A program made the translations under genes and the position numbers. Below the pieces are notes generated by a model. The model was given only the letters and a program-made list of their open reading frames with translations, did not search any database and had not been told where the DNA came from. Below, in pieces: positions 16,673 to 26,077 of a DNA stretch of 34,935 bases. The stretch is taken from the NCBI GenBank assembly GCA_009693235.1, contig SHXR01000048.1, positions 1 through 34,935 on the forward strand, written 5' to 3'. Source of the DNA: Betaproteobacteria bacterium. Lineage in GTDB: Bacteria; Pseudomonadota; Gammaproteobacteria; Burkholderiales; SG8-39. How positions within the stretch are numbered: the first letter of the stretch is position 1; each line of letters begins with the position of its first letter.

Positions 16673-17662
16673 ATGGCCCGAATCTGTCTAATTGGTGGTA
16701 GTGGCTTTCTTGGCCGCAACATTGCCGAGCTACTCGTCCGTGACCAGCGCGTCGTCGTCGTGCCGACGCGGCGGCGCGAGCGCGCCAAACGCAATCTGAT
16801 CTTGCTGCCGACCATCGATTTGATCGAGGCGAATATCCATGATGACGCCGCCTTGGATCGGGCGCTGCAGGGCTGCGAGGTCGTCATCAATCTCGTTGGC
16901 GTGTTGCACAGTCCCTCTGCGCAACCGTATGGTCCGGCATTCGCGCGTGCCCATGTCGAATTGCCGGATCGCATCGTTCGAGCCTGTGAGCGAAGGGGCG
17001 TGCGAAGGTTGATCCATCTGAGCGCCCTGGGTGCCGCGCCCGATGCACCGAGCGAGTATCTTCGCTCCAAAGCCGCCGGTGAAACAGCGGTCCTGGCTGC
17101 GGCGGGGAAGCTTAACGTCACGATTTTTCGGCCGTCGGTCGTGTTCGGGATGGACGATCAGTTCCTCAATCTGTTCGCGACCATGCAGCGTTTGTTGCCC
17201 GTGGCCGTGTTGGCCTCTGGTAGCGCGAAATTTCAGCCGGTTTTCGTCGAGGATGTCGCCCGCGCCGTCGTGGCCGGCATCGATAACAAGGAAAGCTTCG
17301 GCAAGCGCTATGACTTGGCGGGGTCGAAGGTCTATACGTTGCGGGAGCTGGTCCTATACGCCGGCGCGATGGCGAAATGTCCGCGACCGATCATCGAAGT
17401 GGGCCAAGGGCTTGGGATGTTGCAAGCGTTGGTCATGGAGTTGGGCATCGTCAAGTTCGTACTCGGCCGTCAATTGATGAGCCGCGACAATCTGCGTTCG
17501 ATGCGGATCGACAATGTGTCGGGCGCACCATTCCCGTTCGGTATTGCACCGACGCCGCTTGAGTCGGTCGCGCCGACTTATCTTACTGGTGTATTCGCGC
17601 GATCCCGCTACAGTACCTATCGATATCGGGCTGGGCGATCCCCCGGATTCATGCAACGCTAA
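16673..17662 (+). CDS. NDUFA9-like NAD(P)-binding protein (atypical SDR)
   Basis: The 329-residue protein begins with the Rossmann motif GGSGFLGRN (8-16) and contains LVGVLHS, IHLSALGA, SEYLRSKAAGE and FRPSVVFG, the set seen in bacterial relatives of the complex I subunit NDUFA9. Such proteins bind NAD(P)H; in betaproteobacteria this gene is often found between slt and cca, as here. Whether it joins complex I is unknown. The usual active-site Tyr-x-x-x-Lys is represented by YLRSK, so reductase activity is possible. It is followed six bases later by a GST gene, so the two are probably cotranscribed. Confidence 0.85.
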   Translation: MARICLIGGSGFLGRNIAELLVRDQRVVVVPTRRRERAKRNLILLPTIDLIEANIHDDAALDRALQGCEVVINLVGVLHSPSAQPYGPAFARAHVELPDRIVRACERRGVRRLIHLSALGAAPDAPSEYLRSKAAGETAVLAAAGKLNVTIFRPSVVFGMDDQFLNLFATMQRLLPVAVLASGSAKFQPVFVEDVARAVVAGIDNKESFGKRYDLAGSKVYTLRELVLYAGAMAKCPRPIIEVGQGLGMLQALVMELGIVKFVLGRQLMSRDNLRSMRIDNVSGAPFPFGIAPTPLESVAPTYLTGVFARSRYSTYRYRAGRSPGFMQR

Positions 17663-17668
17663 GACATC

Positions 17669-18334
17669 ATGGCGCGTCTCAGTCTGGTCATCGGCAACAA
17701 GAACTACTCATCCTGGTCCATGCGGGCATGGATCCTGATGACGCACTTTCGCATCGCCTTCGATGAGATTCAAACTTGGCTTTATCAGCCGGACACCGAG
17801 GCAAGCATCAAACGCTATAGTCCGACCGGTCTGGTGCCATGCCTCATCGACGGTCCGTTGCACATCTGGGATACCTTGGCGATCGCCGAATATCTGGCCG
17901 AGAAATTTCCCAATGAGAATCTGTGGCCGGCGGCCCGTGATGCCAGGGCGATTGCAAGGTCGGTTACCGCGGAAATGCATTCAGGGTTTGGCGCCTTACG
18001 CCGGTCGATGCCGATGAACATTCGCAACCGCTATCCGTGCAAGGGCCGCGGCGACGAGGTCGATCGGGATATCGCGCGACTCGAAGCGATGTGGAATGAC
18101 TGCCGGCGCCGTTTGGGCGGGGGCGGCGACTTTCTGTTTGGTCAATTTTCCATTGCCGATGCGTTTTACGCACCGATTGTCTTTCGCTTCAACACCTACG
18201 GCGTTCGACCACGCGACCTGGCCGGCACCTACATGCAGGCCATGCTGGCGAGCCCTGCGCTACAAAAGCTGGCGCGGGAGGCCGCCAGTGAAGGCCATGC
18301 GTTGTCGGTGTACGACGATCGCTATCCCGCCTGA
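17669..18334 (+). CDS. Glutathione S-transferase family protein
   Basis: This 221-residue protein has a thioredoxin-fold N-terminal domain starting LVIGNKNYSSWSMRAWI, with the serine-rich segment near the glutathione site, then PTGLVPCLIDG and the cis-proline loop, and DTLAIAEYLAEKFP, typical of the glutathione-gamma-Glu site. The C-terminal helical domain has FLFGQFSIADAFYAP. It probably conjugates glutathione to electrophiles or acts as a peroxidase; the substrate is not known. It sits between the NDUFA9-like gene (six bases) and cca (21 bases), suggesting one transcript. Confidence 0.9.
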   Translation: MARLSLVIGNKNYSSWSMRAWILMTHFRIAFDEIQTWLYQPDTEASIKRYSPTGLVPCLIDGPLHIWDTLAIAEYLAEKFPNENLWPAARDARAIARSVTAEMHSGFGALRRSMPMNIRNRYPCKGRGDEVDRDIARLEAMWNDCRRRLGGGGDFLFGQFSIADAFYAPIVFRFNTYGVRPRDLAGTYMQAMLASPALQKLAREAASEGHALSVYDDRYPA

Positions 18335-18355
18335 TCCACGCCGGCATGCGGCGCC

Positions 18356-19468
18356 ATGAGCGACCATTTCATGCTTTCGACCTACAAGGTGTACGAGGTG
18401 GGTGGTGCCGTCCGCGATCGGCTGCTTGGCCGGCCGGTGCAGGATCGCGATTTCGTGGTCGTCGGTGCGACGCCCGAGGAGATGGAACGTGCCGGCTTCA
18501 AACCGGTGGGCAGTGACTTCCCGGTCTTTCTGCATCCGAAGACTCATGACGAATATACGCTCGCCCGCACCGAACGCAAATCCGGACGCGGTTACAAGGG
18601 CTTCACGGTCCACAGCAGCCCGGATGTGACCTTGGAAGAAGACCTGGCACGCCGCGATCTGACGATCAACGCCATTGCCGCCGATTCAGAGGGAAAGATC
18701 GTCGATCCCCACGGCGGGGTGAGCGATCTGCAAAACGGCATCTTGCGTCATGTGAGCGAGGCGTTCGTCGAGGACCCGGTCCGCCTATTGAGAACGGCCC
18801 GGTTCGTCGCCCGCTATGGATTTCGTATCGCTCCAGAGACCGAGGCACTGCTGCGCACCATGGTGGTGAATGGCGAGGTGGATGCGCTGGTCGCCGAACG
18901 CGTTTGGCAAGAGCTGTCCAAGGGGCTGATGGAAGCCGAACCCGTTCGCATGTTGGACGCACTCGACCGGGTTGGCGCGCTCGTACGCATCCTGCCCGAG
19001 TGGCAGCATGTCGAGCAGCCGCGGGTCAAGCAGGCCCTGGCCGCTGCGGCCAAGAAAGATCTTCCGCTCGCCGCGCGCTTCGCGATGTTGTTTGTCGGCG
19101 CCTCCGAAGAAGCGGTAGCGGCGGCCGGCGTGCGCCTGCGGGCCCCGGCCGAATGTGCTGAGCTGGCCCTCATCCTGCAGCGGCATTCTCATTCGATAAT
19201 GGCGGCGGCCAGTGCCGATGCCGAAGCATTAGTCGCATTGCTGCAACAACTTGATCCCTATCGACGTCCGGAGCGCTTTGCATTGATGCTGGATACCTTA
19301 TTGGAAATCGATCCGGCCGCAAAGTTGGCGGTGACTCGCCTGCGTTCGGCGTTCAGCGCCGCCCTGAGCGTGGCAACCGGCCCTATCGCCAAGAGCAACC
19401 CGGGCAACGAGGGGAATGCAGTACGTACCGCGCGTCTTGCGGCCGTCAAGACGGCGCTTGGACTATGA
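18356..19468 (+). CDS. cca: CCA tRNA nucleotidyltransferase, HD domain absent
   Basis: The N-terminal nucleotidyltransferase core is intact: [27 protein letters not shown], with the metal-binding DxD as [13 protein letters not shown] and [18 protein letters not shown]. The enzyme adds or repairs the 3' CCA of tRNA. Proteins of this subfamily in beta/gammaproteobacteria usually run to about 410 residues and end in an HD phosphohydrolase domain. This one has 370 residues, and the stretch expected to hold the metal-binding His and His-Asp (IDTGVH, CHDLGKG in relatives) is missing or replaced. It should thus have lost phosphatase and 2',3'-cyclic phosphodiesterase activity. Its stop overlaps the ATG of the C13 peptidase gene. 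Confidence 0.92.
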   Translation: MSDHFMLSTYKVYEVGGAVRDRLLGRPVQDRDFVVVGATPEEMERAGFKPVGSDFPVFLHPKTHDEYTLARTERKSGRGYKGFTVHSSPDVTLEEDLARRDLTINAIAADSEGKIVDPHGGVSDLQNGILRHVSEAFVEDPVRLLRTARFVARYGFRIAPETEALLRTMVVNGEVDALVAERVWQELSKGLMEAEPVRMLDALDRVGALVRILPEWQHVEQPRVKQALAAAAKKDLPLAARFAMLFVGASEEAVAAAGVRLRAPAECAELALILQRHSHSIMAAASADAEALVALLQQLDPYRRPERFALMLDTLLEIDPAAKLAVTRLRSAFSAALSVATGPIAKSNPGNEGNAVRTARLAAVKTALGL

Positions 19469-20850
19469 CGACCGCATCGATCGGCGCTGAGGTTCGATTG
19501 CTGTGGCACGGCCTGCGCTGCAATTTGGTGGCGGGCATTCGGTTGGCGCTCATGATGCGTGTGATGCCATCGCAATTTCGGGTATCGGCCGCGCATCTGC
19601 TCGTCCTTCTGGTATTCAATCTTCTCGTATGGTTGTGCGCGGATGTGTACACGGTCGGCATGGCCGGGGAATTGCATCCGGAGTCGCTGACGATGTTGTT
19701 GGCGCAGATCGCCACGATTCTTCTCGTCAGTACCTTGATCGCAGGGCTGGCCGGACGTGCCGAGCCGGCGCTCTTGTTACCGATCATGTGGAGCGCCTCC
19801 GATCTGCTCTTCGAAGCGATTCTGCTCGTAGAGGGCTGGCTGGGATTAACCGCAAACCAAATGGTTTCACCGATCGTCGCGGCCGGGCTCGCCCTCATCA
19901 TGGTGCTGTGGCCGCTCTTGGTCGTGCTGCGCGCGGTGCTGATGACGATCCCGATGCGCCGCTGGCAAACAGTGCCGGCGCTATTGCTTGCGATCGGACT
20001 CTTTTGGACGCTCACGACCCTCCTGCCTCGCGCCGATCTGTGGCGGGTGCCTGGGGGCATGCCGGGCATCGCATCGGGCATCGAGCAAGAGGCGCTCTTT
20101 CATCGGCAACCGTATCTGCTGGAACAAGCGCTGGAGCGATTGTCAGGCAGTCGGCCGAATTCACCGGAGTTGTTTTTTCTCGGCGTGTCGCCCTACGCCT
20201 CGCAGGATGTGTTTCTGCGTGAGATGCGTTCGGTTGCCCGGATTCTCGAACGGCGTTTTTCGATCGCGGACCGGTCGGTCGTGTTGATCAACAATCGCAC
20301 GACGCTTGGCACATTCCCCATTGCCACAGCGACGAATCTGCGCGTTGCCCTCGCTCGCTTTGGTGAACGGATGGAAGTGGACAAAGATGTCTTGCTGCTT
20401 TTTCTCACCACGCATGGCGAGCCCTCGCATGAATTGGTGTTTGATTTGCCGTCTTTGGTGCTTGATCCGGTGCGCCCGACCGATCTTGCCGAGATGCTGG
20501 ACGAGAGCGGCATTCGCTGGCGCGTGGTGGTGATTTCCGCTTGTTATTCCGGTGGCTTCGTGGAGGCGCTGAAGAATCCCTACACCATTGTCATTACCGC
20601 GTCGGACGCGAACTCGACATCGTTTGGCTGCGCGCATGAAAACGAATGGACCTATTTCGGCGAGGCGTATTTCAACGAAGGCATCGCGCAGAACCCCTCA
20701 TTTGTCGAGGCGTTTGAAATCGCCCGCACGTCGGTCGCGCTACGGGAGAAAGCAAATCGGCTGGAGCCTTCGAATCCCCAGATGTTTGTCGGTGAGGCGA
20801 TTCGGGAACGGCTGGACGAACTCACCCGCCGCTGGGCCGACGTCAAATAA
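19465..20850 (+). CDS. Membrane-anchored C13 (legumain-like) cysteine peptidase
   Basis: The 461-residue protein has an N-terminal membrane part with about five hydrophobic segments (near 41-60, 78-97, 102-122, 137-160 and 168-188), then a soluble caspase-fold domain. In that domain the catalytic dyad expected for family C13 is visible: H317 in FLTTHGEP and C360 in [11 protein letters not shown]. Relatives include legumain and the GPI transamidase catalytic subunit. The orientation cannot be fixed from sequence, nor can the substrate. The ATG overlaps the stop of cca by four bases (ATGA), so it is translationally coupled to a tRNA-maturation gene, an arrangement I take as shared expression rather than shared function. 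Confidence 0.82.
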   Translation: MTTASIGAEVRLLWHGLRCNLVAGIRLALMMRVMPSQFRVSAAHLLVLLVFNLLVWLCADVYTVGMAGELHPESLTMLLAQIATILLVSTLIAGLAGRAEPALLLPIMWSASDLLFEAILLVEGWLGLTANQMVSPIVAAGLALIMVLWPLLVVLRAVLMTIPMRRWQTVPALLLAIGLFWTLTTLLPRADLWRVPGGMPGIASGIEQEALFHRQPYLLEQALERLSGSRPNSPELFFLGVSPYASQDVFLREMRSVARILERRFSIADRSVVLINNRTTLGTFPIATATNLRVALARFGERMEVDKDVLLLFLTTHGEPSHELVFDLPSLVLDPVRPTDLAEMLDESGIRWRVVVISACYSGGFVEALKNPYTIVITASDANSTSFGCAHENEWTYFGEAYFNEGIAQNPSFVEAFEIARTSVALREKANRLEPSNPQMFVGEAIRERLDELTRRWADVK

Positions 20851-21037
20851 GTCGTGCGAGGAGCGCGAGCAGCGCTGAGAGCAGGATCGTCGTGGTGAAC
20901 GGCAGATAAACGACTCGGCCGCGCACACGCAGCATGATGTCGCCCGGCAGCTTGCCAAGGCCAAAGCGCGCAAGGAGCGGCATCAAACCGGTCAACAGGA
21001 TTAATGCGACCACCGTCGTGAGAAGCCATTTGAACAT
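20843..21037 (-). CDS. DUF2905 small membrane protein
   Basis: The 64-residue protein starts MFKWLLTTVVALILLTGL and has two hydrophobic segments flanking the conserved GKLPGDI and GRVVYLPFTTTILLS blocks, which define DUF2905. Its function is unknown. The ATG at 21037 is used; an in-frame codon at 21079 would run into the insertion sequence. The gene tail overlaps the C13 peptidase gene by eight bases in the opposite direction. The ISAs1 target duplication begins 24 bases upstream of the start, so the insertion very likely separated this gene from its native promoter. Confidence 0.88.
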   Translation of the reverse strand: MFKWLLTTVVALILLTGLMPLLARFGLGKLPGDIMLRVRGRVVYLPFTTTILLSALLALLARLI

Positions 21038-21060
21038 GGTCGCATTATGAAGGGTTGGTG

Positions 21061-21070
21061 GACCCTCCGG
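21061..21070. repeat. Target-site duplication, left copy
   Basis: GACCCTCCGG directly abuts the left end of the insertion sequence and is identical to 22328-22337. Ten bases fits the target duplication of the ISAs1 family. Confidence 0.93.
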
Positions 21071-21087
21071 CAGGGCCATCGCATGAA
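21071..21087 (+). repeat. Left terminal inverted repeat of ISAs1 element
   Basis: CAGGGCCATCGCATGAA matches the right end in inverted orientation at 16 of 17 positions. Confidence 0.9.
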
Positions 21088-21173
21088 AACTTGTTTACGA
21101 ACAAGGGTCTGCGAAGGCCGTTGTAAGCAATTCGAATCAGGCGTTTACTCTGGCTTTTCGAGGAGGCCAGAGG

Positions 21174-22304
21174 GTGGAGGATATCGAGCCGCTGAGTGTG
21201 GAGGATGCCTTCGGGGATCTGAAGGACCCGCGTAGCCGTAGCCCCGAGCATCAGTTGAGTGAGTTATTGGTGGTGGCGATCGTGGCGATCTTGTCTGGGG
21301 CCGATAGCTGGGTGGGGATCGCCACCTGGGGGTAAGCCAAGATTGACTGGCTGCGACAGTATCTGAGGTTGGCCAACGGCGTTCCCTCGCATGACACATT
21401 CGGGCGGGTGTTCGCGATGCTCGATGCCGAGCGCTTTGAAGCCTGTTTTGTGCGCTGGGTGGGCGGGTTGTGTCGGGGGCTGGAAGGCAAAGTGGCGGCC
21501 ATCGATGGCAAGACGGTGCGCCGCTCGCATCGGTTGGGCCAGGGGGCGATCCATCTGGTGTCGGCCTACTGCGGGGCGTTACGAGTGAGTCTTGGGCAGG
21601 TGAAGACCGAGGCCAAGAGCAACGAGATCACAGCGATCCCGGAGCTGTTGGAGGCTTTGTTACTCAAGGGGGCGGTGGTGACGATCGATGCGATGGGCTG
21701 TCAACACAAGATCGCCCAGAAGATCGTGCAGGGCGGGGCCAATTACGTGCTGGCGGTCAAAGATAACCAGCCGGACTTATGCGAGGCGCCGCGTGAGTTA
21801 TTCACCGCCCATGATGGCCGGGGTCTGAAGACGGTGCGCTGCGGCGAGCACACCGAGATTGGCAAGGAGCACGGTCGGATCGAGACGCGCCGCTGCGTGG
21901 TGAGCGAGGATATCCAGTGGCTGGGGCAGCGCGATCGATGGAGCGGGCTGCGTTCGGTGGCGATGATCGAATCGACCCGCCAGATCGGGGAACACCGCAG
22001 CACTGAGCGGCGTTACTACAGCAGTAGCTTGGCGCCGGATGCCAAGCGCGTGGGACAGGCCATTCGGGGGCACTGGGTGATCGAGAACGGTATGCACTGG
22101 GTGCTCGATGTGTCCTTTGGTGAGGATCAGTGCCGGGCGCGAGTGAAGAATGCGGCGCAGAACTTTGCGATCCTTCGGCGCATCGTGATCAATCTGCTGC
22201 GTGCCGACCCGAGCACCAAGGTGGGCGCCAAGACCAAACGACTCAAGGCCAGCGCTGACGATCGCTACCGTGCTCACATCCTCGGACTTATGGCTCTGCG
22301 ATGA
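21174..22304 (+). pseudogene. ISAs1-family transposase with premature stop
   Basis: The GTG at 21174 follows AGGAGG (21161-21166) at seven bases and opens a frame of 376 codons that matches ISAs1 transposases from end to end, apart from a TAA at 21333-21335. In relatives this codon is Glu (WGEAKLDWLRQ), so one G-to-T change explains it. Downstream, the DDE-type catalytic residues are visible: D in AIDGKTVRRS, D in TIDAMGCQ and E in IENGMHWVLDVSFGED. The intact part from 21369 could be made from an internal start but would lack the N-terminal DNA-binding region. Either this copy is dead or the stop is a sequencing error. Confidence 0.9.
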
Positions 22305-22310
22305 TGTTCC

Positions 22311-22327
22311 TTCATGCGATTGCCCTG
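22311..22327 (-). repeat. Right terminal inverted repeat of ISAs1 element
   Basis: Read on the minus strand, this is CAGGGCAATCGCATGAA, the partner of the left repeat with one mismatch. Confidence 0.9.
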
Positions 22328-22337
22328 GACCCTCCGG
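22328..22337. repeat. Target-site duplication, right copy
   Basis: GACCCTCCGG is identical to 21061-21070 and directly follows the right terminal repeat. Confidence 0.93.
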
Positions 22338-22389
22338 GCGTTTGTCGTACATTTCTTGGCAAACGATTTAGTCTCGCCAAGGAGAATTC

Positions 22390-23010
22390 ATGATCGATCT
22401 GTACACATGGGGAACGCCGAACGGCCGCAAGGTGTCGGTCATGCTCGAAGAATGTGGCTTGCCGTACACGACCCACAAGGTCGACATCGGCAAAGCGAAT
22501 GACCAATTCAAGCCTGAGTTTCTGGCGATCAGTCCAAACGGCAAGATTCCGGCGATCGTCGATCCCGAGGGCCCGGGCGGCAAACGCTATTCGATGTTCG
22601 AGTCGGGTGCGATCCTCGTCTATCTTTCCGGCAAGACCGGCAAATTCATGCCGGAGGATCTCGCCGGCAAGTACGACACGCTGCAGTGGCTCATGTTTCA
22701 GATGGCATCGGTCGGGCCGATGTTCGGGCAGGTTCATCACTTTCTACGTGCGGCACCGGAACCCGTGCCGTATGGCATCGAGCGTTACTCAAAGGAGAAG
22801 GACCGCTTGTACGGCGTCATGAACAAGCGGCTTGGCGACTCACGCTATCTTGCCGGAAGCACCTACTCGATCGCCGACATCGCGACCTATCCATGGGTGT
22901 CGCGCTTCGACTATCACAAGACCAATCTCGACGATCATCCGAACGTCAGGCGCTGGTACGGCGAATTAAGTGCTCGCCCGGCAGTACAGCGGGGGATGGC
23001 GGTGCCCTGA
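22390..23010 (+). CDS. Glutathione S-transferase family protein (YfcG/YghU-like)
   Basis: The 206-residue protein starts MIDLYTWGTPNGRKVSVMLEE, which with FLAISPNGKIPAIVDPEGPGG is typical of the Nu-class GSTs YfcG and YghU, which act as glutathione-dependent disulfide reductases or peroxidases. FESGAILVYLSGKTGKF forms the gamma-Glu site and TYSIADIATYPWVSRF the C-terminal helical core. A good ribosome site (AAGGAG) precedes the ATG. The ISAs1 right end lies only about 60 bases upstream, so transcription may now depend on what remains of its promoter or on the element. Confidence 0.9.
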   Translation: MIDLYTWGTPNGRKVSVMLEECGLPYTTHKVDIGKANDQFKPEFLAISPNGKIPAIVDPEGPGGKRYSMFESGAILVYLSGKTGKFMPEDLAGKYDTLQWLMFQMASVGPMFGQVHHFLRAAPEPVPYGIERYSKEKDRLYGVMNKRLGDSRYLAGSTYSIADIATYPWVSRFDYHKTNLDDHPNVRRWYGELSARPAVQRGMAVP

Positions 23011-23058
23011 GCGTGCGGTTGCGCGGCGCGGGATGAGAGTGCAGTTCGATGGCCAATG

Positions 23059-24225
23059 CTAGAGCGCCGCGCTGCGATCGCCGCTCGCAAAACCGATCAG
23101 TGGTTGATCCAATCCTTTGGTGAACGCGATCGCCTTGAACAGTTCACCCATTTCGGCGGGCGATAGCAATCGCTGGACGGCATTGGACATTGGCAGATAG
23201 CGGGCTGGTTCGTCTGGCGATGTGCGGGCAAGCAGGTCGATAATGCCGCATCGGATCAGAAAATTGGCTTGTGATGTGTAGCCCGCCAGCTCAAGGCCGG
23301 CCGCGCGCCCACTGGTGGCGATCGCGGAAAAATCTACATGCGCGGTGACATCGATCAAGCCGGGCAGAAAAAGCGGATCGTCGAACGCATGGTGGCGATA
23401 GTGGCATCGTAGCGTTCCCATCATGCGTTCCGGATGATAAAACTCGCGCGCCGGGAAGCCGTAATCGATGAACAACGCCGCGCCGCGGGTGAGCATCGCA
23501 CCAATCGAAGCAATAAAACCACGTGCTTCCAACCCGATCTCGGTGGTGTAGGGCCCGCTGAGGTCAAGCGCACGGCCGATAGCGAGCAGATCGCCGGTGG
23601 CCGATTGTCCGACGAAATTGAACTGATCGGTCACCTGGTCGAACGTGACACCGATCTCATCGATGCCGCGTTCGGTGATCTGCAACAAATTGACCGGCAT
23701 GGCATCAAGCACTTCGTTGCCGATCACCAGTCCGTTGAACATGGGCGGCAGCTGATTGAGCCAAATCACCCTTTCCATTTGCTGCGGCATGCGCGCGTGG
23801 AGGAGATCGCGCTCACGCTCGCGCAGATCGGCTGATATCTCGAGGATGTAGTAGTGCTCAGGGAGACACTGCTCCCGTTCGAGTTCGGCGAGGATGCCGG
23901 CGGCCAGGGCGCCGGTTCCGGCACCGATCTCGAGGATGTCCGGACATCCCGACTTGATCAGTTGCATCGCCTGACGCGCAATGGCATCGCCAAACAGCGG
24001 CGTCAACTCGGGTGCGGTAACGAAATCGCCTGCTTCACCCAGTTTGCGTGCGCCCGCGCTGTAGTACCCAAGCCCGGGCGCATAGAGCGCAAGCGCCATG
24101 TATTCGGCAAAGCTGATCCATCCGCCGGCTGTTGCAATGCGGTCGCGGATGTGCGCGACGACGCGACGGCTGTGTGCGAGGGCGTCGGGCGAGGGATCGG
24201 GAAGGGAGCGGCGGACGGACGTCAT
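23059..24225 (-). CDS. SAM-dependent methyltransferase, MidA/NDUFAF7 family
   Basis: From the ATG at 24225 the protein has 388 residues. It shows the family N-terminus (FAEYMALALYAPGLGYYS, EAGDFVTAPELTPLFG) and the SAM-binding motif EIGAGTG at 99-105, then NEVLDAMPV. Eukaryotic NDUFAF7 dimethylates an arginine of complex I subunit NDUFS2; the bacterial substrate is not known. The frame continues to 24354, but those 43 residues overlap the folM start region on the opposite strand and do not resemble the family. It is divergent from folM, with 95 bases between the two chosen start codons, an order common in betaproteobacteria. Confidence 0.9.
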   Translation of the reverse strand: MTSVRRSLPDPSPDALAHSRRVVAHIRDRIATAGGWISFAEYMALALYAPGLGYYSAGARKLGEAGDFVTAPELTPLFGDAIARQAMQLIKSGCPDILEIGAGTGALAAGILAELEREQCLPEHYYILEISADLRERERDLLHARMPQQMERVIWLNQLPPMFNGLVIGNEVLDAMPVNLLQITERGIDEIGVTFDQVTDQFNFVGQSATGDLLAIGRALDLSGPYTTEIGLEARGFIASIGAMLTRGAALFIDYGFPAREFYHPERMMGTLRCHYRHHAFDDPLFLPGLIDVTAHVDFSAIATSGRAAGLELAGYTSQANFLIRCGIIDLLARTSPDEPARYLPMSNAVQRLLSPAEMGELFKAIAFTKGLDQPLIGFASGDRSAAL

Positions 24226-24320
24226 AAGAGGTGTCGGAAGTGGCAACTGGGATGGTGGATCAATCCAGTAGAATCTACAACCCGCCACGTCCCTCGACTC
24301 GTTCGACTCCTCGACTGCCC

Positions 24321-25073
24321 ATGTCCAACGCTCTACTGGCCGGCAAGGCCGCACTGATCACCGGCGGCGCTAAGCGCGTCGGAGCAGCCGTCGCCAGGCG
24401 CTTGCATGCGGCCGGGGCGAATCTGGTGGTGCATTACAAGACCTCGCACCGTGAAGCCCATGCGCTGCAAGACGAATTGAATGCCATACGCGAGAAGTCG
24501 GTCAGTCTGGTCCAGGCCGATCTCCTCGATATCGCCGGGCTGAGTGAGCTCGTCAAAACCACGGTTTCGGTGTGCGGGCGGCTCGATATTTTGATTAACA
24601 ACGCGTCGACGTTTCATGCGAGTCCGATTGGCGAAATCACCGAGCAGCATTGGGAAGACCTGGTCGGTTCCAATTTGAAGGCACCGCTTTTTCTCGCGCA
24701 GGCGGCCGCGCCCTATCTGCGGCGAAGTGCCGGCAGTATCGTCAACATCACCGATATTCACGCCGACCGCCCGCTCAAGAGTTACGTCGTCTACAGCGTC
24801 GCGAAGGCTGGGCTGGTTGGGCTTACCAAATCGCTGGCGCGCGAGCTAGGCCCAGAAGTGCGGGTCAATGGCGTGGCGCCCGGCCCGATCCTGTGGCCGG
24901 ACGACGGATCGTTCGATGCGGTGACGCGCCAACGGGTCATCTCGCATACCTTACTGAAGCGCGTTGGCGATCCGGACGATATCGCCCGGACCGTCTATTT
25001 CCTCGTCGCCGACGCCCCGTATGTGACCGGCCAAATCATTGCCGTCGACGGTGGCCGGAGCGTCAACCTGTGA
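24321..25073 (+). CDS. folM: Pteridine reductase / dihydromonapterin reductase (FolM-like SDR)
   Basis: This 250-residue short-chain dehydrogenase has the NADP motif TGGAKRVG (14-21), whose basic residue favours NADPH, NNAS at 93-96, and the catalytic pair Y158 and K162 in YSVAK. The position usually held by the catalytic serine is Asp145 (NITDIHADRP), a mark of pteridine reductases such as PTR1 and FolM. It should reduce dihydropterins to tetrahydro forms. The ATG at 24321 is preferred over the in-frame upstream start at 24231 because the SDR fold begins at once after it. Its stop overlaps the GTG start of the next gene by four bases. Confidence 0.9.
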   Translation: MSNALLAGKAALITGGAKRVGAAVARRLHAAGANLVVHYKTSHREAHALQDELNAIREKSVSLVQADLLDIAGLSELVKTTVSVCGRLDILINNASTFHASPIGEITEQHWEDLVGSNLKAPLFLAQAAAPYLRRSAGSIVNITDIHADRPLKSYVVYSVAKAGLVGLTKSLARELGPEVRVNGVAPGPILWPDDGSFDAVTRQRVISHTLLKRVGDPDDIARTVYFLVADAPYVTGQIIAVDGGRSVNL

Positions 25074-26077
25074 CGGCCAAGTGGATGATGCTGACCCGCT
25101 TGATCGGTGTTGCAGCGCCATGCGCGTTCGCCGCGGCGCTGTATGCCCAATCTCCGCCGACAACCGGAAGCGTCGTTGAAAAACTGGGCGAACGGCCGAT
25201 GATCGGCTTTGTCGAGGATGTCCCCACGACCGCAGAAGTGGCCGGCGCGGGTCAATCCGTCGCGCTCGAGCCGCATGTGCGGGTCGCATTCGTGAGGACT
25301 TGGGAAGGTTGGAAAACAGCATGTACGTATGGCGAGGGCGAAACCGAACGCCCGGAATGTCTCGATCTCGATTTGATTCGTCCGGTCGTTTGGACGGTCA
25401 TGTACCAAGGCAAGCGTCTTGGCGAGGTCGAAACAGACAGTTGGTATGACCCGCGTTACTACCGGACGCTTGGCGTCTTAAAGCGTATGCCCAAGACTGC
25501 GCCCCGCATCGGCAAGCCGGACCAGATGTTTGCGTCGTGGCTGGCACCGGCCGCCCATCGCCCATTGGTGGCGCTTCGCAACATCAAGGTGGCCGGCCAA
25601 ATCGACCATGCCGGATGGGTCAGTACCAAGCCGGCGCCCACCGATATGGCGACTATTCATGCGATGTTTTTGCTTGCGTTCAAGGCGATGCCCAACTGCG
25701 GTGCGGCACCTGGGGTGAGTCAATCCATTGAAGCAAAGCATCTGTTCGTCGCGCACTCGACGCGCAACAAAGCGGGCGATCGTCTCCTCGGCGTGCGCCT
25801 TGACCCAAAATTCGCGAAGGGCTGTGAAGGGCCGCTGGGATTGGAATGGTCCGATCTTTGGTTTCATGCTGCGGCGGACAAGGCGCCCGCCATGTTGCCG
25901 GTCGAAATAGAAAATGACCTGGCCCCGTTTCGGATGTCGCTGATTGAGATGAGCGACTTCGACGGCGATGGCAAGCCCGAGGCGCTGTTTTGGTTTTCGT
26001 CGCACAGCGTCGAGGGCTATTTGCTCGTCCATGATCAATTTGAGCAGCAGGTCCGCTTTATGTGGAAATATCAATGA
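25070..26077 (+). CDS. Exported protein of unknown function
   Basis: The GTG at 25070 overlaps the folM stop (GTGA) and gives 335 residues; the ATG at 25085 is an alternative start. A signal peptide is clear ([19 protein letters not shown], cleavage near YAQS), so the protein is exported. The mature part is not recognised. Near the C-terminus [14 protein letters not shown] resembles the calcium-binding loop of FG-GAP/VCBS repeats. Three cysteines occur in the mature chain besides one in the signal. Its stop overlaps the ATG of ttcA, so folM, this gene and ttcA form a chain of translationally coupled genes. A long upstream extension of this frame inside folM is a shadow. Confidence 0.8.
   Translation: MTAKWMMLTRLIGVAAPCAFAAALYAQSPPTTGSVVEKLGERPMIGFVEDVPTTAEVAGAGQSVALEPHVRVAFVRTWEGWKTACTYGEGETERPECLDLDLIRPVVWTVMYQGKRLGEVETDSWYDPRYYRTLGVLKRMPKTAPRIGKPDQMFASWLAPAAHRPLVALRNIKVAGQIDHAGWVSTKPAPTDMATIHAMFLLAFKAMPNCGAAPGVSQSIEAKHLFVAHSTRNKAGDRLLGVRLDPKFAKGCEGPLGLEWSDLWFHAAADKAPAMLPVEIENDLAPFRMSLIEMSDFDGDGKPEALFWFSSHSVEGYLLVHDQFEQQVRFMWKYQ

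Larger units (their letters stand above)
21071..22327 (+). mobile_element. ISAs1-family insertion sequence, complete, 1257 bp
   Basis: The element is bounded by 17-bp terminal inverted repeats with one mismatch (left CAGGGCCATCGCATGAA; right, read inward, CAGGGCAATCGCATGAA) and by perfect 10-bp direct repeats of the target. It contains one transposase gene reading left to right. The perfect duplication shows insertion by transposition with no later rearrangement, so it is probably recent. Removing it and one duplication restores an 85-base divergent intergenic region between DUF2905 and the downstream GST gene. The transposase has a premature stop, so this copy may depend on another copy for movement. 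Confidence 0.93.

Noticed and set aside
19503..20222. 239-codon frame within the C13 peptidase gene
   Set aside because: Its composition (Arg, Gly, Ala rich, no motifs) is that of a shadow frame; the C13 frame has clear catalytic motifs and membrane segments.
24650..25069. Long upstream part of the frame of the exported protein, inside folM
   Set aside because: It is arginine-rich shadow sequence in another frame of folM. The signal peptide directly after 25070 marks the true start.
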